Of a stretch of 64,000 nucleotides of DNA, positions 1 through 8,466 are shown in pieces. The notes under the pieces are model-generated. The model saw only the letters and a program-made list of their open reading frames with translations, was not told the DNA's origin and did not search any database. Each line of letters begins with the position of its first letter. Position 1 is the stretch's first letter. Location: positions 62,001 to 126,000 of the forward strand of contig ASRH01000002.1 of the NCBI GenBank assembly GCA_000565255.1, read 5' to 3'. The stretch comes from Candidatus Aramenus sulfurataquae. GTDB lineage: Archaea > Thermoproteota > Thermoprotei_A > Sulfolobales > Sulfolobaceae. A program made the translations under genes and the position numbers.

Positions 1-1721
1 CCTTGGCCACGATAACCTATGAGTGCTTGACTAGGTTAGAGTACAGGGGGTACGACAGCGTCGGTGTAGCCGCCTTAGGGGAAAAGGGAATTGAGGTGAG
101 GAAGGCCAAGGGTTCAGTGGAGGAGTTCGCAAAGAAGTATAACGTCTTCAACATGAGAGGAGAGGTCTTCCTAGGCCACACAAGGTGGGCGACACACGGC
201 CAGCCTACGGACTACAACGCTCACCCTCACTTAGACTGTTCCGGCTCCATTGCTGTAATCCACAACGGCACCATAAGGAACTTCGTTGAGCTAAAAGAGG
301 AGCTCATCTCCTTAGGCCATAAGTTCAAGAGCGAGACAGACACAGAGGTAATCCCTCACTTGGTGGAGGAGTTCAAGAAGAGGGGCATGGACACCTTCAC
401 TGCATTTAAGACAGCCATAAGCTCTTTGAAGGGTACCTATGCCGTCCTCGCGGTGGTTAAGGGCGAGAAGAGGATATACTTCGCAAAGAACTTCAATCCC
501 CTAGTGATAGGCCTAGGAGAGAAGGCCATCTTTATATCGAGCGATATCCCCAGCTTCTTGCCCTACACTAAAACCATTGTGGCGGTACAGAACGGGGACG
601 TAGGTTACGTAAGCGAAAATCAGATATACATAGAGAACAACGGCGTGGCAGTGGACGTGAGGGAGAGGGTACACCAAGTTGACTGGGACGCGTCCTCTGC
701 GTCAAAGGAGGGCTACGAGCACTTCATGCTCAAGGAAATATACGAGAGCCCTGAAGCTGTCATGGACACTATATACGGTATGGACAGCGACAGGACAGTG
801 GAGGAGGTAGTAAAAAGGCTGGAGGAGTCAAAGAGGGTGATCGTAGTCGCGGCAGGAACTAGTTACCACGCTGGACTGTACTTCTCCATGTTGCTGCAGA
901 GGTACGGATACACCTCAATATCAGTGGTTGCGTCTGAGTTCTACAACGTTAAGACCAACCCAGACGACACGGTGATTGCCATAAGCCAGAGCGGCGAGAC
1001 CTTAGACGTGATATTGGCGATAAGGAGGTTCAAGGAGTACGGTAGCCTCGTTGTCTCATTAACCAACGTAATAGAGAGCGCAGTAGCTAGGGAGAGCGAC
1101 TTCAAGCTCTACACTAGGGCAGGCCCAGAAATAGGGGTGGCGGCGACCAAGACCTTCACCTCTCAGCTCGGGGCTTTAGTCTACCTCTGGGCAAAGCTTG
1201 TCGGAGAGAAGGTCAACTTGGAGAAGGTAGGGGAGGTCATAAGGGGCTCCCTGAACTTGAGCGGTGAGGCGAGGAAGGTGGGAGAGGAGCTCTCCAAGAA
1301 GGAGAACGCGTACTACTTGGGCAGGGGACTCGGAGTGCCGCTTGCCATGGAAGGGGCACTCAAGATAAAGGAGATAGCTTACATACACGCCGAGGCCTAC
1401 CCTGCTGGTGAGAGCAAGCACGGCCCAATAGCCCTCGTGAGTAAGGGGTTCCCGGTTGTCTTTGTGAACACTGGAGAGTTATTTGAGGAGCTCCAGAGCA
1501 ACGTTCAAGAAATGAAGGCAAGGGGTGCGGTGACCTTTGGGATCAGCGTTAACAGGAAGTTAAACACAGACAGGGAGATCTTGCTTAACGTGGAGGACGA
1601 GAGGCTGAACCCGTTTGCCGTCGCTCCCATAATTCAGTTAATAGCCTATTACGCTTCAGTTTCAAGGGGCCTCAACCCAGATAGGCCCAGGAACTTGGCC
1701 AAGACGGTGACCGTAGAGTGA
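1..1721 (+). CDS. glmS: Glutamine-fructose-6-phosphate aminotransferase (isomerizing), 5' end missing
   Basis: Makes glucosamine-6-phosphate from fructose-6-phosphate and glutamine, the first step toward UDP-GlcNAc for glycans. The reading frame is open at the left edge, so the first ~20 residues, including the catalytic N-terminal cysteine, lie outside the window. Visible motifs are EYRGYDS and HTRWATHGQP of the class II glutaminase domain. They are followed by two SIS sugar-isomerase domains (GTSYHAG, SQSGETLD) and the family C-terminus NLAKTVTVE. The 3' end is intact and overlaps the next gene by 4 bases, which suggests translational coupling with the GlmU-like gene. Confidence 0.95.
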   Translation, partial: LATITYECLTRLEYRGYDSVGVAALGEKGIEVRKAKGSVEEFAKKYNVFNMRGEVFLGHTRWATHGQPTDYNAHPHLDCSGSIAVIHNGTIRNFVELKEELISLGHKFKSETDTEVIPHLVEEFKKRGMDTFTAFKTAISSLKGTYAVLAVVKGEKRIYFAKNFNPLVIGLGEKAIFISSDIPSFLPYTKTIVAVQNGDVGYVSENQIYIENNGVAVDVRERVHQVDWDASSASKEGYEHFMLKEIYESPEAVMDTIYGMDSDRTVEEVVKRLEESKRVIVVAAGTSYHAGLYFSMLLQRYGYTSISVVASEFYNVKTNPDDTVIAISQSGETLDVILAIRRFKEYGSLVVSLTNVIESAVARESDFKLYTRAGPEIGVAATKTFTSQLGALVYLWAKLVGEKVNLEKVGEVIRGSLNLSGEARKVGEELSKKENAYYLGRGLGVPLAMEGALKIKEIAYIHAEAYPAGESKHGPIALVSKGFPVVFVNTGELFEELQSNVQEMKARGAVTFGISVNRKLNTDREILLNVEDERLNPFAVAPIIQLIAYYASVSRGLNPDRPRNLAKTVTVE

Positions 1722-2776
1722 AGGCAGTAGTCCTTGCAGCGGGGAAGGGAGAGGGACTCTTTCCCTTTACGCAGAAGGAACAAAAGGAGTCAATAACCGT
1801 TCTTGGGAAGTCAGTGATCTCCTACGTGTTAGAGGGGATAAAGAAGGCTGGAATAAGGGAGGCCGTGGTAGTTGTCAACGAGAACGGAAAACAAGTGCAG
1901 GAGAGCGTAAACGTCGACTTAAGCCTGGAATTCGTGGAACAAAAGAGACCCGGAATAACTGGGGCAGTTAAGGACGGCATGGAAAAGGTAGGGGAGGACT
2001 TCCTCCTTGCCTTTGGAGACGTAATAGCCGATCCAGAGTTCTACGTTAGCCTCATGAACATCTACGCCATGGGGGCAAGGGCAGTCTTCTCTCTCGTGCC
2101 CGTATACGAGGGGTTGCAAACGTACGGTTTGGCGAAGATTGTGGGGGACAGATTGGAGGTGGTAAAGGAGGGGTCTACCCTAGCCCTTGCTGGGGCTTAT
2201 ATACTACCCTATGGCGACTTTGACGATTTGTTGGAGTACTTCTCCAGGATATCGCCAATGGCTAAGTACTTTATCTGGTCGGGGAACTGGATAGACATAG
2301 GTTTCCCAGAGGACTTGATAAACGCCGTAGAGATGTTGCTGAAGTCGGCCAAGACCATCGTCTCAAACAACGCTACGGTTTCCAAGACTGCCTTGATAGG
2401 GAAAGGCGTCATAATAGAAGACGGTGCGGTGGTGGAGGACTACGCGGTAATTAAGGGCCCGGCCTACATTGGAAGGGACGCGTATGTAGGCTCCTATTCC
2501 TTGGTCAGGGACTACTCGTCCATAGAGGAAAAAGCCGTGGTGGGGGCTTACTGTGAGGTTGCCCACTCTCTCATAGAGCCCTACGCTGAGATTGGCTCTA
2601 AGTCCTACGTCACCTACTCGGTTATAGGAAAGGGGGCAAGGCTGGGCGCTTCAGTTATCACGTCCAACTACCCTGCGGTAATAGTGAGGGGTAAGGTGAA
2701 CAAGTTGGGGGCGTTAATCTCAAGCGGGGAGAACATATCTCACGGCTCCGTTCTCCCCCCAAACTTCAAGAAGTGA
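1718..2776 (+). CDS. GlmU-like sugar-phosphate nucleotidyltransferase with divergent active-site loop
   Basis: A 352-residue protein starting with GTG inside the glmS stop codon. Residues 1-~215 form a nucleotidyltransferase fold. From ~220 there are imperfect hexapeptide repeats of a left-handed beta-helix. Position after glmS suggests a role in UDP-GlcNAc synthesis (acetyl- or uridylyltransferase), as in archaeal bifunctional GlmU-like enzymes. The nucleotide-binding loop reads LAAGKGEGLFPFT, so the usual arginine of GxGxRLxPLT is glycine, and the following PK motif is replaced by QKES. The intact paralogue at 33554 keeps both. The uridylyl activity may therefore be weak or lost, leaving the beta-helix function; this is inference. 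Confidence 0.75.
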   Translation: MKAVVLAAGKGEGLFPFTQKEQKESITVLGKSVISYVLEGIKKAGIREAVVVVNENGKQVQESVNVDLSLEFVEQKRPGITGAVKDGMEKVGEDFLLAFGDVIADPEFYVSLMNIYAMGARAVFSLVPVYEGLQTYGLAKIVGDRLEVVKEGSTLALAGAYILPYGDFDDLLEYFSRISPMAKYFIWSGNWIDIGFPEDLINAVEMLLKSAKTIVSNNATVSKTALIGKGVIIEDGAVVEDYAVIKGPAYIGRDAYVGSYSLVRDYSSIEEKAVVGAYCEVAHSLIEPYAEIGSKSYVTYSVIGKGARLGASVITSNYPAVIVRGKVNKLGALISSGENISHGSVLPPNFKK

Positions 2777-2830
2777 GTTCTTGGTTTTTGCGGGGAAAAC
2801 ATTTAAAAAATTTCAATCATACCACTTCTA

Positions 2831-3415
2831 GTGTCAAAGGAGCAAGGGGGAAAAAAGCGACGTGACCCTAAGATTCTGTTTCCTTTGAGGGAGAGGACTG
2901 TAAAGCTACTAACAGAGGTCTTTGAGAAGAACAAGGACAAGATCTCTTCCCCCAATAAGTACGCCTTTGCGAGCGATCTGCTTGACGCCGTCCTGGAGCT
3001 AGTGAAGAACGGGGACGTTAGGACCTTGGAGGTCTACCTAAAGTTCATAAACGCCATGTTCAAGAAGGGCTACTTACCCGTTCCCTTTTCCGTGGTGTCC
3101 AAGGGCAAGATGGAGGCTTCTGAGATAAAGGAGAACTTTAGATCCATCTCGAGCTCGCTGATGAATGGAAAGGGTCCCCAAAGCTTGTTGCAGCTGTACT
3201 TCTTCACATTTCTCCATACTGACAACGTTAATTTAGTGAAGGATGGAGAATCCTGCTACAAGATGGACGCGATACTCGCCTTCCCTATAATGGATGAGGG
3301 AGCAATTAGGAACTTTTACCTGCCGTCCTTGGAGGGCCTAGTGGAGGGGATGGGTTACAAGTTAGTGAGCTCGGCCATGGAGAAGGACTATGTGGGGCTT
3401 AAGTTCTGTAAGTGA
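2831..3415 (+). CDS. Conserved hypothetical protein, basic N-terminus
   Basis: A 194-residue protein that I do not recognise. The GTG start lies about 25 bases after an AT-rich TATA-like stretch (cattTAAAAAA, ~2804-2812), as expected for a leaderless transcript with its own promoter. The first ~12 residues are strongly basic (GGKKRRD). The rest is predicted mixed helical and soluble, with no signal peptide or membrane segment. The only cysteines are in ESCYKMD and the extreme C-terminal KFCK. It stands alone between the glmS pair and the HxlR-type regulator. Even codon use matches the neighbours, so it is probably a real gene. Confidence 0.6.
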   Translation: MSKEQGGKKRRDPKILFPLRERTVKLLTEVFEKNKDKISSPNKYAFASDLLDAVLELVKNGDVRTLEVYLKFINAMFKKGYLPVPFSVVSKGKMEASEIKENFRSISSSLMNGKGPQSLLQLYFFTFLHTDNVNLVKDGESCYKMDAILAFPIMDEGAIRNFYLPSLEGLVEGMGYKLVSSAMEKDYVGLKFCK

Positions 3416-3467
3416 AGTTAACCTCACGAAATAGATTTATAACTACTAACTCTATAAAGTAAAGTTG

Positions 3468-3866
3468 ATGGCAGAGTTCAAGCAACAGGAGAAGAGCATT
3501 TGCCCCATTGTTGAGACAATACGGCTCATAGGCACCGAACCCAGGCTCATAGTGCTGAGGTACTTGTTTGAGGGGCCTAAGGGGTTTAACGCATTGCTAA
3601 AGCAAACAGGCCTCAGTTCCAAGACCCTCTCGTCTACTCTGAAGTTTTTAGAGGAGGCTGGGATAGTGGAGAGGAGGATTGTGAGCACGAGGCCCTTCAA
3701 GGTAGAGTACTCCTTGACCAAGATGGGCGAGGATTTGAAGGGCTTGTTTGACGTTATGAAAGACTGGGGGGAGAAGTGGGTAATAGGGAACTCCAATATT
3801 AAGAAAGGCAGTAGTGTAGTGGAGGCTGACGTTAAGGAAGTTAAGGCGGAGAAAAAGGAGGATTGA
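3468..3866 (+). CDS. HxlR/MarR-like winged-helix transcriptional regulator
   Basis: A 132-residue DNA-binding protein of the HxlR type. Residues ~12-95 carry the family layout: the entry helix (CPIVETIRLIGT), a segment matching helix-turn-helix with GFNALLKQTGLSSKTLSSTL, and a wing with RPFKVEYSLTKMG. HxlR proteins usually have an N-terminal cysteine before the helix, and SICPIV fits. The C-terminal ~25 residues are lysine- and glutamate-rich and look disordered. A TTG lies directly before the ATG; I chose the ATG. A TATA-like box (gatttataac) sits ~28 bases upstream. Its target is not apparent from the neighbours. Confidence 0.8.
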   Translation: MAEFKQQEKSICPIVETIRLIGTEPRLIVLRYLFEGPKGFNALLKQTGLSSKTLSSTLKFLEEAGIVERRIVSTRPFKVEYSLTKMGEDLKGLFDVMKDWGEKWVIGNSNIKKGSSVVEADVKEVKAEKKED

Positions 3867-4246
3867 GGGCATTGCCTCTAGGAGTTAAAGCCTTGTGTGA
3901 GCTATTGAGACGTTTATCAAGCTAATTACGCCGGGATGCTACGTATAAGCGATTCGTTCTTTAAACAGTATGCCGTAGGTGAGTGAATAGGGGATGCCAA
4001 CTTTTCCTTCTGGCCTTTCTGCTGGCTAATTCGCGTAAAGTAGGAAAAGGACTTTAACCAAATGCCGTTACACCTCTGGGGCACATGAAGGTAGCTATCG
4101 CATTTTCGTGAGGCCTAGAAGTTCATCTCAACGTCAAGGACTATAAAGGGCCTATAGAACGTAAACAGCTAACAGCCCGGTAAGTCTCAGACCTAGTTTG
4201 AGGTATCGTAAGCGTTTTAATCCCTTAAGAATACGTGAGACTTCGA
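3867..4246. other. Intergenic stretch without a supported gene
   Basis: About 380 bases between the converging HxlR-type and ATPase genes. Every frame is interrupted. A short run of plausible codons from 4085 to ~4175 on the plus strand (peptide ...LNVKDYKGPIERKQLTAR) is broken by in-frame stops on both sides, so it could be the remnant of a lost gene. I could not identify it and saw no tRNA, repeat array or clear hairpin. Confidence 0.4.
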
Positions 4247-5578
4247 TTACGAAGGGAAGATCTCTAACTCCCTTGCTATTGGGGTCTTTAACATCGCCAA
4301 GAACAGCGGAAGAGGTATCACGTTTTCGTCTATCGAATCCTTACTTAGGAAGTAGAACTCCTTTATCCTTCCTATTCTCATCTCTCTCCCCCTAACTCTG
4401 CCGTACTTTACCTCAAATCCAACTAGCCTTTCCCCTTTTCTGACAACTATGTCCACCTCTCCGTGGTTTGTCCTTAAGTAGTACACGTCAAATAGTCTAG
4501 CTAGGTGAGCGACAGCTACAGCCTCAGCGAGTTTAGTCTCGTCCGGTGCCTTTGTTATAGTCCACTTAGAGAAAGCGTAGTAGAGAAGGGGGTCAATAAA
4601 GTAAAACTTCTTTTCCTTCCTAAGTATTGGCTCTCCTAGGTTGGGGTCTACGGGCTCGACTACCTTTAGTAAGAAGAGCTTCTCAAGCAAATCGACGTAA
4701 CTTATTGCCGTCTTTACCGTGCCCACGCCAAAGTCCTTGGCGAGAGAGTGGAAGCTAAAAGCGCTTGAAGCCTTCTCCACAATCGCTTTAACGGTCATCT
4801 TGAAGAACCTCTCGCTCCTCCTCAACTTGTTGATGTCTCCTATGAGGGAACTTATTAAGTCAGAGATTGTAGTAAGGCTAACATTGCCAGTATAGATGAA
4901 GTCCTTTATCGCGTTAGGGAAACCGCCAGATGCCAAGTAGTTCTCAAATAGCTTACTCAGCTGCGGTAAGTAACCTACGTGCTTGTAGTATTCCTTGAGT
5001 ACGAAGTCCAGATCTCCTTGTGGTAGGTCTACTCCAAAGAGCCTCACGTACTCTGAGAAGGGCAAGGGGTACATAATCAACGTCTTACCCTTACCTCTCC
5101 TGCCCGGAAAGGTCTCGATCTCTCCCTTGGCCTTTATGGAGAGCGAGCCACTCAGTATTAGCACGTCGTCTTTGAAGTCGCCCTTGTCAATCCTAGACTT
5201 TATTGCCCTATACCATTCCTTTGGAAACGTCACCTCGTCGAGTATTATGTAAGAGGTATTTATCTTCTCCCTCCTCTTCAACTTCAGGTAGGCTGAAATC
5301 ACCTCGTCAAGTTCTTTGTAGTCTGCCAACCCATCGCAGGAGAAGTAGAAAACTGCCCTTGGGTTGTCCACCAAGTTCAACAGCTTCTTGACCAGCAGTA
5401 TGAGCGCTGTGGACTTTCCCACTTGCCTAGGACCAAACAAAAAGTTTAGAGAGAATGGCTCAAAGGAAAAGTTAAGGTCCACGTCCCACTTAATGGGAGA
5501 GGCTTCGTACTTCTTGTAATACTCGCTCTGATTAACGAGTTCTCTTGAGGTCCACCAAGGGTTATACTCTTCAATCAT
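4247..5578 (-). CDS. AAA_14/DUF4143-type ATPase with C-terminal nuclease-like fold
   Basis: A 443-residue ATPase. The Walker A motif GPRQVGKST is at 49-57, and Walker B IILDEVTF has Asp114/Glu115. The C-terminal third matches the DUF4143 domain and includes GEVDIVVRKG followed by FEVKYGR, the D...ExK pattern of the PD-(D/E)xK nuclease fold. Family members are common in archaea, often in mobile or accessory context, and their substrates are unknown. It is flanked by non-coding DNA on both sides, so it is a single-gene unit. Its start region carries two 13-base direct repeats bracketing a TATA-like box (5588-5634). The gene is full length with no frameshift. Confidence 0.8.
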   Translation of the reverse strand: MIEEYNPWWTSRELVNQSEYYKKYEASPIKWDVDLNFSFEPFSLNFLFGPRQVGKSTALILLVKKLLNLVDNPRAVFYFSCDGLADYKELDEVISAYLKLKRREKINTSYIILDEVTFPKEWYRAIKSRIDKGDFKDDVLILSGSLSIKAKGEIETFPGRRGKGKTLIMYPLPFSEYVRLFGVDLPQGDLDFVLKEYYKHVGYLPQLSKLFENYLASGGFPNAIKDFIYTGNVSLTTISDLISSLIGDINKLRRSERFFKMTVKAIVEKASSAFSFHSLAKDFGVGTVKTAISYVDLLEKLFLLKVVEPVDPNLGEPILRKEKKFYFIDPLLYYAFSKWTITKAPDETKLAEAVAVAHLARLFDVYYLRTNHGEVDIVVRKGERLVGFEVKYGRVRGREMRIGRIKEFYFLSKDSIDENVIPLPLFLAMLKTPIARELEIFPS

Positions 5579-5587
5579 TGTGTGTAA

Positions 5588-5634
5588 TGAGACTCCACAA
5601 CTACTTAAAAACTCTGTTTACTGAGACTCCACAA
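5588..5634 (-). repeat. Pair of 13-bp direct repeats bracketing the ATPase promoter
   Basis: On the minus strand TTGTGGAGTCTCA occurs at 5634-5622 and again at 5600-5588, spaced 34 bases. Between them lies TTTTTAAGTAG, a good TATA-like element. The proximal copy ends 9 bases before the ATG at 5578. Two identical sites flanking a TATA box are the usual geometry of a repressor operator; autoregulation is inference. Confidence 0.6.
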
Positions 5635-5810
5635 AGGTTTAAAAAGAGGTTCTTGTCGCCTCCGGCATTTCGTGAGTGACTAGCTCTCATCCCTCATCTT
5701 TAGTTCACCAGAAGAAAGTGCCGTAAAAGGTTGTTTTTATTTGAGAACTTACTCCGCCTTAGAAGGCGAAGTTTGCCTTCTTATTTGTCAAATTGAAAAA
5801 GCAACAGGGA

Positions 5811-5829
5811 TGTGGGGATGTTCCCCACA
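5811..5829 (-). other. Perfect 8-bp hairpin immediately 3' of tRNA-Gly
   Basis: TGTGGGGA, a 3-base loop (TGT), then TCCCCACA. On the transcribed (minus) strand it starts one base after the tRNA-Gly 3' end. It could act in tRNA 3' processing or termination, or mark an old integration site at the tRNA. A second, weaker stem, GAAGGC/GCCTTC, lies at ~5762-5780 within the same ~180-base gene-free stretch. Confidence 0.5.
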
Positions 5830-5830
5830 G

Positions 5831-5904
5831 TGCGACCGCCGGGATTTGAACCCGGGATCACTGGCTTGGAAGGCCAGCGTCCTACCAGGCTAGACTACGG
5901 CCGC
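5831..5904 (-). tRNA. tRNA-Gly (anticodon TCC)
   Basis: A 74-nt cloverleaf. The acceptor stem is GCGGCCG/CGGTCGC with discriminator A. The D stem is GTCT/GGAC, and the anticodon stem CTGGC/GCCAG encloses loop CTTCCAA, so the anticodon is TCC. The T arm is CCGGG-TTCAAAT-CCCGG. No intron and no encoded CCA. It stands alone, with a hairpin directly at its 3' side. Confidence 0.95.
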
Positions 5905-6348
5905 ACTTAGAGTTGTTATATACGTAAGGTTAAAAAGCTTACAGCATAATGAGGACCTCGCTATTTAGGACAGGGAGTCAGTAAATGAAGAAGTATCTCT
6001 GATAAAGCGCATTTTGCGTTAAAATGTGTAAACATATGAGATTGTAAACATAATTATAGATCTTTTCTATTTAATGTTAGAACTCGAGTTTCATAAGTAC
6101 TACGTTCACTGTTAGCGTGAGATTGGATACGATCTTTTCTGGGTTTTCATTTATTTTCTAAAAAGTTTTTAGGTAGATTATCGTTTCATCATGAAAAATC
6201 TAAATCTTATACTGTTAAACTCGATTTAACGTAACTGTAATTACGTCAGAACGAACAATCTTTGGCGTTAATTACTACCGTTCTAGTTTAAAGTTTGTTC
6301 ATTAACAGATAAATAAGAATATTTACAAGTTTAAGTCTACGGTCTATA
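5905..6348 (+). promoter_or_regulatory. 440-base AT-rich upstream region of the glutamate synthase pair, with tandem inverted repeats
   Basis: No supported gene. Two inverted repeats touch each other: GTTAAA-CTCGA-TTTAAC (6214-6230) and ACGTAA-CTGTAA-TTACGT (6229-6246). They lie ~105-135 bases before the ATG at 6349. Nearer the start, TATA-like candidates are gaatatttacaa (~6317-6328) and agtttaag (~6328-6335). The unusual length and symmetry suggest a regulated promoter, which fits a nitrogen-assimilation gene. Binding protein unknown. Confidence 0.5.
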
Positions 6349-8466
6349 ATGCTCATAATAAACAAGTACCTCCCCATACCCAAGCAAACGGACTCCGAGT
6401 TTTGGACGCCAGAGAGAATAGACCACATTAGGAACTTGGCCCTAACAAGCAAGCCCTATAAGGTGTTGGAGAGCAGGAGGAACTCGCTAAGGATACTGGA
6501 TAGGGTGGAGTTCTTAACGGACAGGAAGGACGTCTCTGAGTCTCCAAGGGCTGTGACGAGGATAAGCTTTTCCGGGATTGACATGGCAGTACCTCTTTAC
6601 TTGGGCGACATGTCTTACGGTGCTCTAAGCGGGAACCCCAACATAGCAATAGCTAGGGCTGCTGACATCACGGGGACTTTAGCAGGAACAGGCGAGGGAG
6701 GACTTCACCCAGAGGTAGCTAAGCACAAGAGGATATTTGTGCAATGGGCCTCGGCAAGGTTCGGAGTGGACATCGACGTCCTCAACGCTGGGATGGGGAT
6801 CGTCATAAAGATAGGACAGGGGGCTAAGCCCGGAATTGGAGGTCACCTCCCAGGGAGTAAGGTGACGGAGCCCATCTCTAAGACTAGGAGGATTCCCATA
6901 GGGATGGACGCGATATCGCCAGCCCCTCACCACGACATTTACTCCATAGAGGACTTGGGACAGAGGATAGAGGCGTTAAAGGAGGCCACTGGAAAGCCCG
7001 TGTTCGTGAAGGTAGCTGCAACTAACTATATACCTTACGTGGTGTCCGGGATAGCAAGAATGGGGGCAAACGGGGTAATAATAGACGGTCACGGGGCTGG
7101 AACCGGGGCAACTCCAGTGGTAATAAGGGACAACCTAGGCATACCCATAGAGCTAGCTGTGGCCTCAGCTGATTCCGTGCTCAGGGAGCAGGGGCTGAGG
7201 GAGAATTTCACAATTATCGCAGCTGGGAGGGTGGCCGACGCAACTGACGCCGCCAAGCTGTTCGCCCTAGGAGCAGACGTAGTTAGCGTGGGCACGGCGG
7301 CGCTAGTAGCTATGGGTTGTGTAATGGTGCATAAGTGCCACATTGGGTCTTGTCCCACTGCCCTCACCAACAAAATCGACGGCACCAGGGAAATGGACGT
7401 GGAGTTCGGGACTAAGGCGCTCGTCAACTTCATCAACGGCTTCAAGCTTGAATTGGCCAATGTATTAGACAACTTAGGCCTTAATGACATCAACGAATTA
7501 AAGGGAAGGAGGGACCTGCTTTACGGCTACGGCCTTTCCAGAGACGTGCTGGAGATCTTGGGCATTAAGGGAGAGAGCGAGGAGCTAAACCCCAAGCTGG
7601 GAGAGCTTTGGAACAAGAGGAGGAGATTTGAGCTCCACGAGCTCGTGAACAAGGGAGACCCAGTTATAACCAGCATGGGGAGCACTTCCCCTCCAGAGAT
7701 TGAGAAGCCAGCGAGAATAATAGACTGGCTCAGAACAGACGGAGCTCAAGTGACGAGGCCCTCTATAGACCCCTACAGGGAGGACATAGACACCAGTTTC
7801 CTCCTGGACAAGGGGAGGATCTACCTATCCCTTCCAGTAATAATAGACGTTACAGACGCACCAGAGGACGTTAAAAGGGCTTTCTCTTGGGCAGCTCTAG
7901 CCACGAGTACCTTGGTTTTCGACGAGCGCGCCATGTCGCCTTATGAGGAGGTCTACATGAGCTCTGACGGAAAAGGAATCGTCAAGTGGAGCAGGATCCC
8001 GGAAAGGGGGAGTTATTACCTTGGTAGTAAGCTCACTGAGGTCAAGGTATCAGGCTACATCCTAGACGAGGACAGCCTAGACGAGGACTTAGAGATAGTA
8101 GTCTCTGACGTAGACACCAAGTTAAAGGAAGCTGGGATAAGGAATCAATTCGACGTTATAGCCAAGGCATCAAGGATCAGGGGTGCAGGAGACGTGTTTA
8201 AGCTCGTCCTCTTAGGAGCAGACGCGGTCATAGTACCATATAAGCTCTTGGAAATCGCAATAGGGGAAGGCAACAGGGGGAACTTGAAGGAAAAGGCGTT
8301 TAACTTCATCATTGGCACAAGGAAGGAGATAGCCCTACTAGCAGGGGCGGCTGGGGTCTTCAGCGTCCAGTCAAGCGTCACCGGGAACAGGGAACTCCTG
8401 AGGGCAGTTAACTTGAACTCCTACATAGCAAGGAGGATAAGGGTAAGGCAGGCTGGTTCCCTATGA
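6349..8466 (+). CDS. gltB: Glutamate synthase FMN-domain subunit with duplicated, degenerate second half
   Basis: Synthase half of glutamate synthase, which makes glutamate from 2-oxoglutarate and ammonia delivered by the partner subunit. Residues ~1-385 are the FMN-binding TIM-barrel domain, with [18 protein letters not shown], and 3Fe-4S cysteines Cys324, Cys330 and Cys335 ([12 protein letters not shown]). Residues ~400-705 are an extension. At ~590-635 it reads [18 protein letters not shown] then LLGADAVIV, parallel to [17 protein letters not shown] then ALGADVVSV at ~280-320. It thus looks like a second, cofactor-less copy of the same barrel. It overlaps the next gene by 4 bases. No GltD-like NAD(P)H subunit is nearby, so ferredoxin may be the donor (inference). 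Confidence 0.85.
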   Translation: MLIINKYLPIPKQTDSEFWTPERIDHIRNLALTSKPYKVLESRRNSLRILDRVEFLTDRKDVSESPRAVTRISFSGIDMAVPLYLGDMSYGALSGNPNIAIARAADITGTLAGTGEGGLHPEVAKHKRIFVQWASARFGVDIDVLNAGMGIVIKIGQGAKPGIGGHLPGSKVTEPISKTRRIPIGMDAISPAPHHDIYSIEDLGQRIEALKEATGKPVFVKVAATNYIPYVVSGIARMGANGVIIDGHGAGTGATPVVIRDNLGIPIELAVASADSVLREQGLRENFTIIAAGRVADATDAAKLFALGADVVSVGTAALVAMGCVMVHKCHIGSCPTALTNKIDGTREMDVEFGTKALVNFINGFKLELANVLDNLGLNDINELKGRRDLLYGYGLSRDVLEILGIKGESEELNPKLGELWNKRRRFELHELVNKGDPVITSMGSTSPPEIEKPARIIDWLRTDGAQVTRPSIDPYREDIDTSFLLDKGRIYLSLPVIIDVTDAPEDVKRAFSWAALATSTLVFDERAMSPYEEVYMSSDGKGIVKWSRIPERGSYYLGSKLTEVKVSGYILDEDSLDEDLEIVVSDVDTKLKEAGIRNQFDVIAKASRIRGAGDVFKLVLLGADAVIVPYKLLEIAIGEGNRGNLKEKAFNFIIGTRKEIALLAGAAGVFSVQSSVTGNRELLRAVNLNSYIARRIRVRQAGSL

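Noticed and set aside
3867-4246. Remnant transposase (TnpB-like peptide around 4085-4175)
   Set aside because: The similarity was only impressionistic, frames are broken, and no terminal repeats were found.
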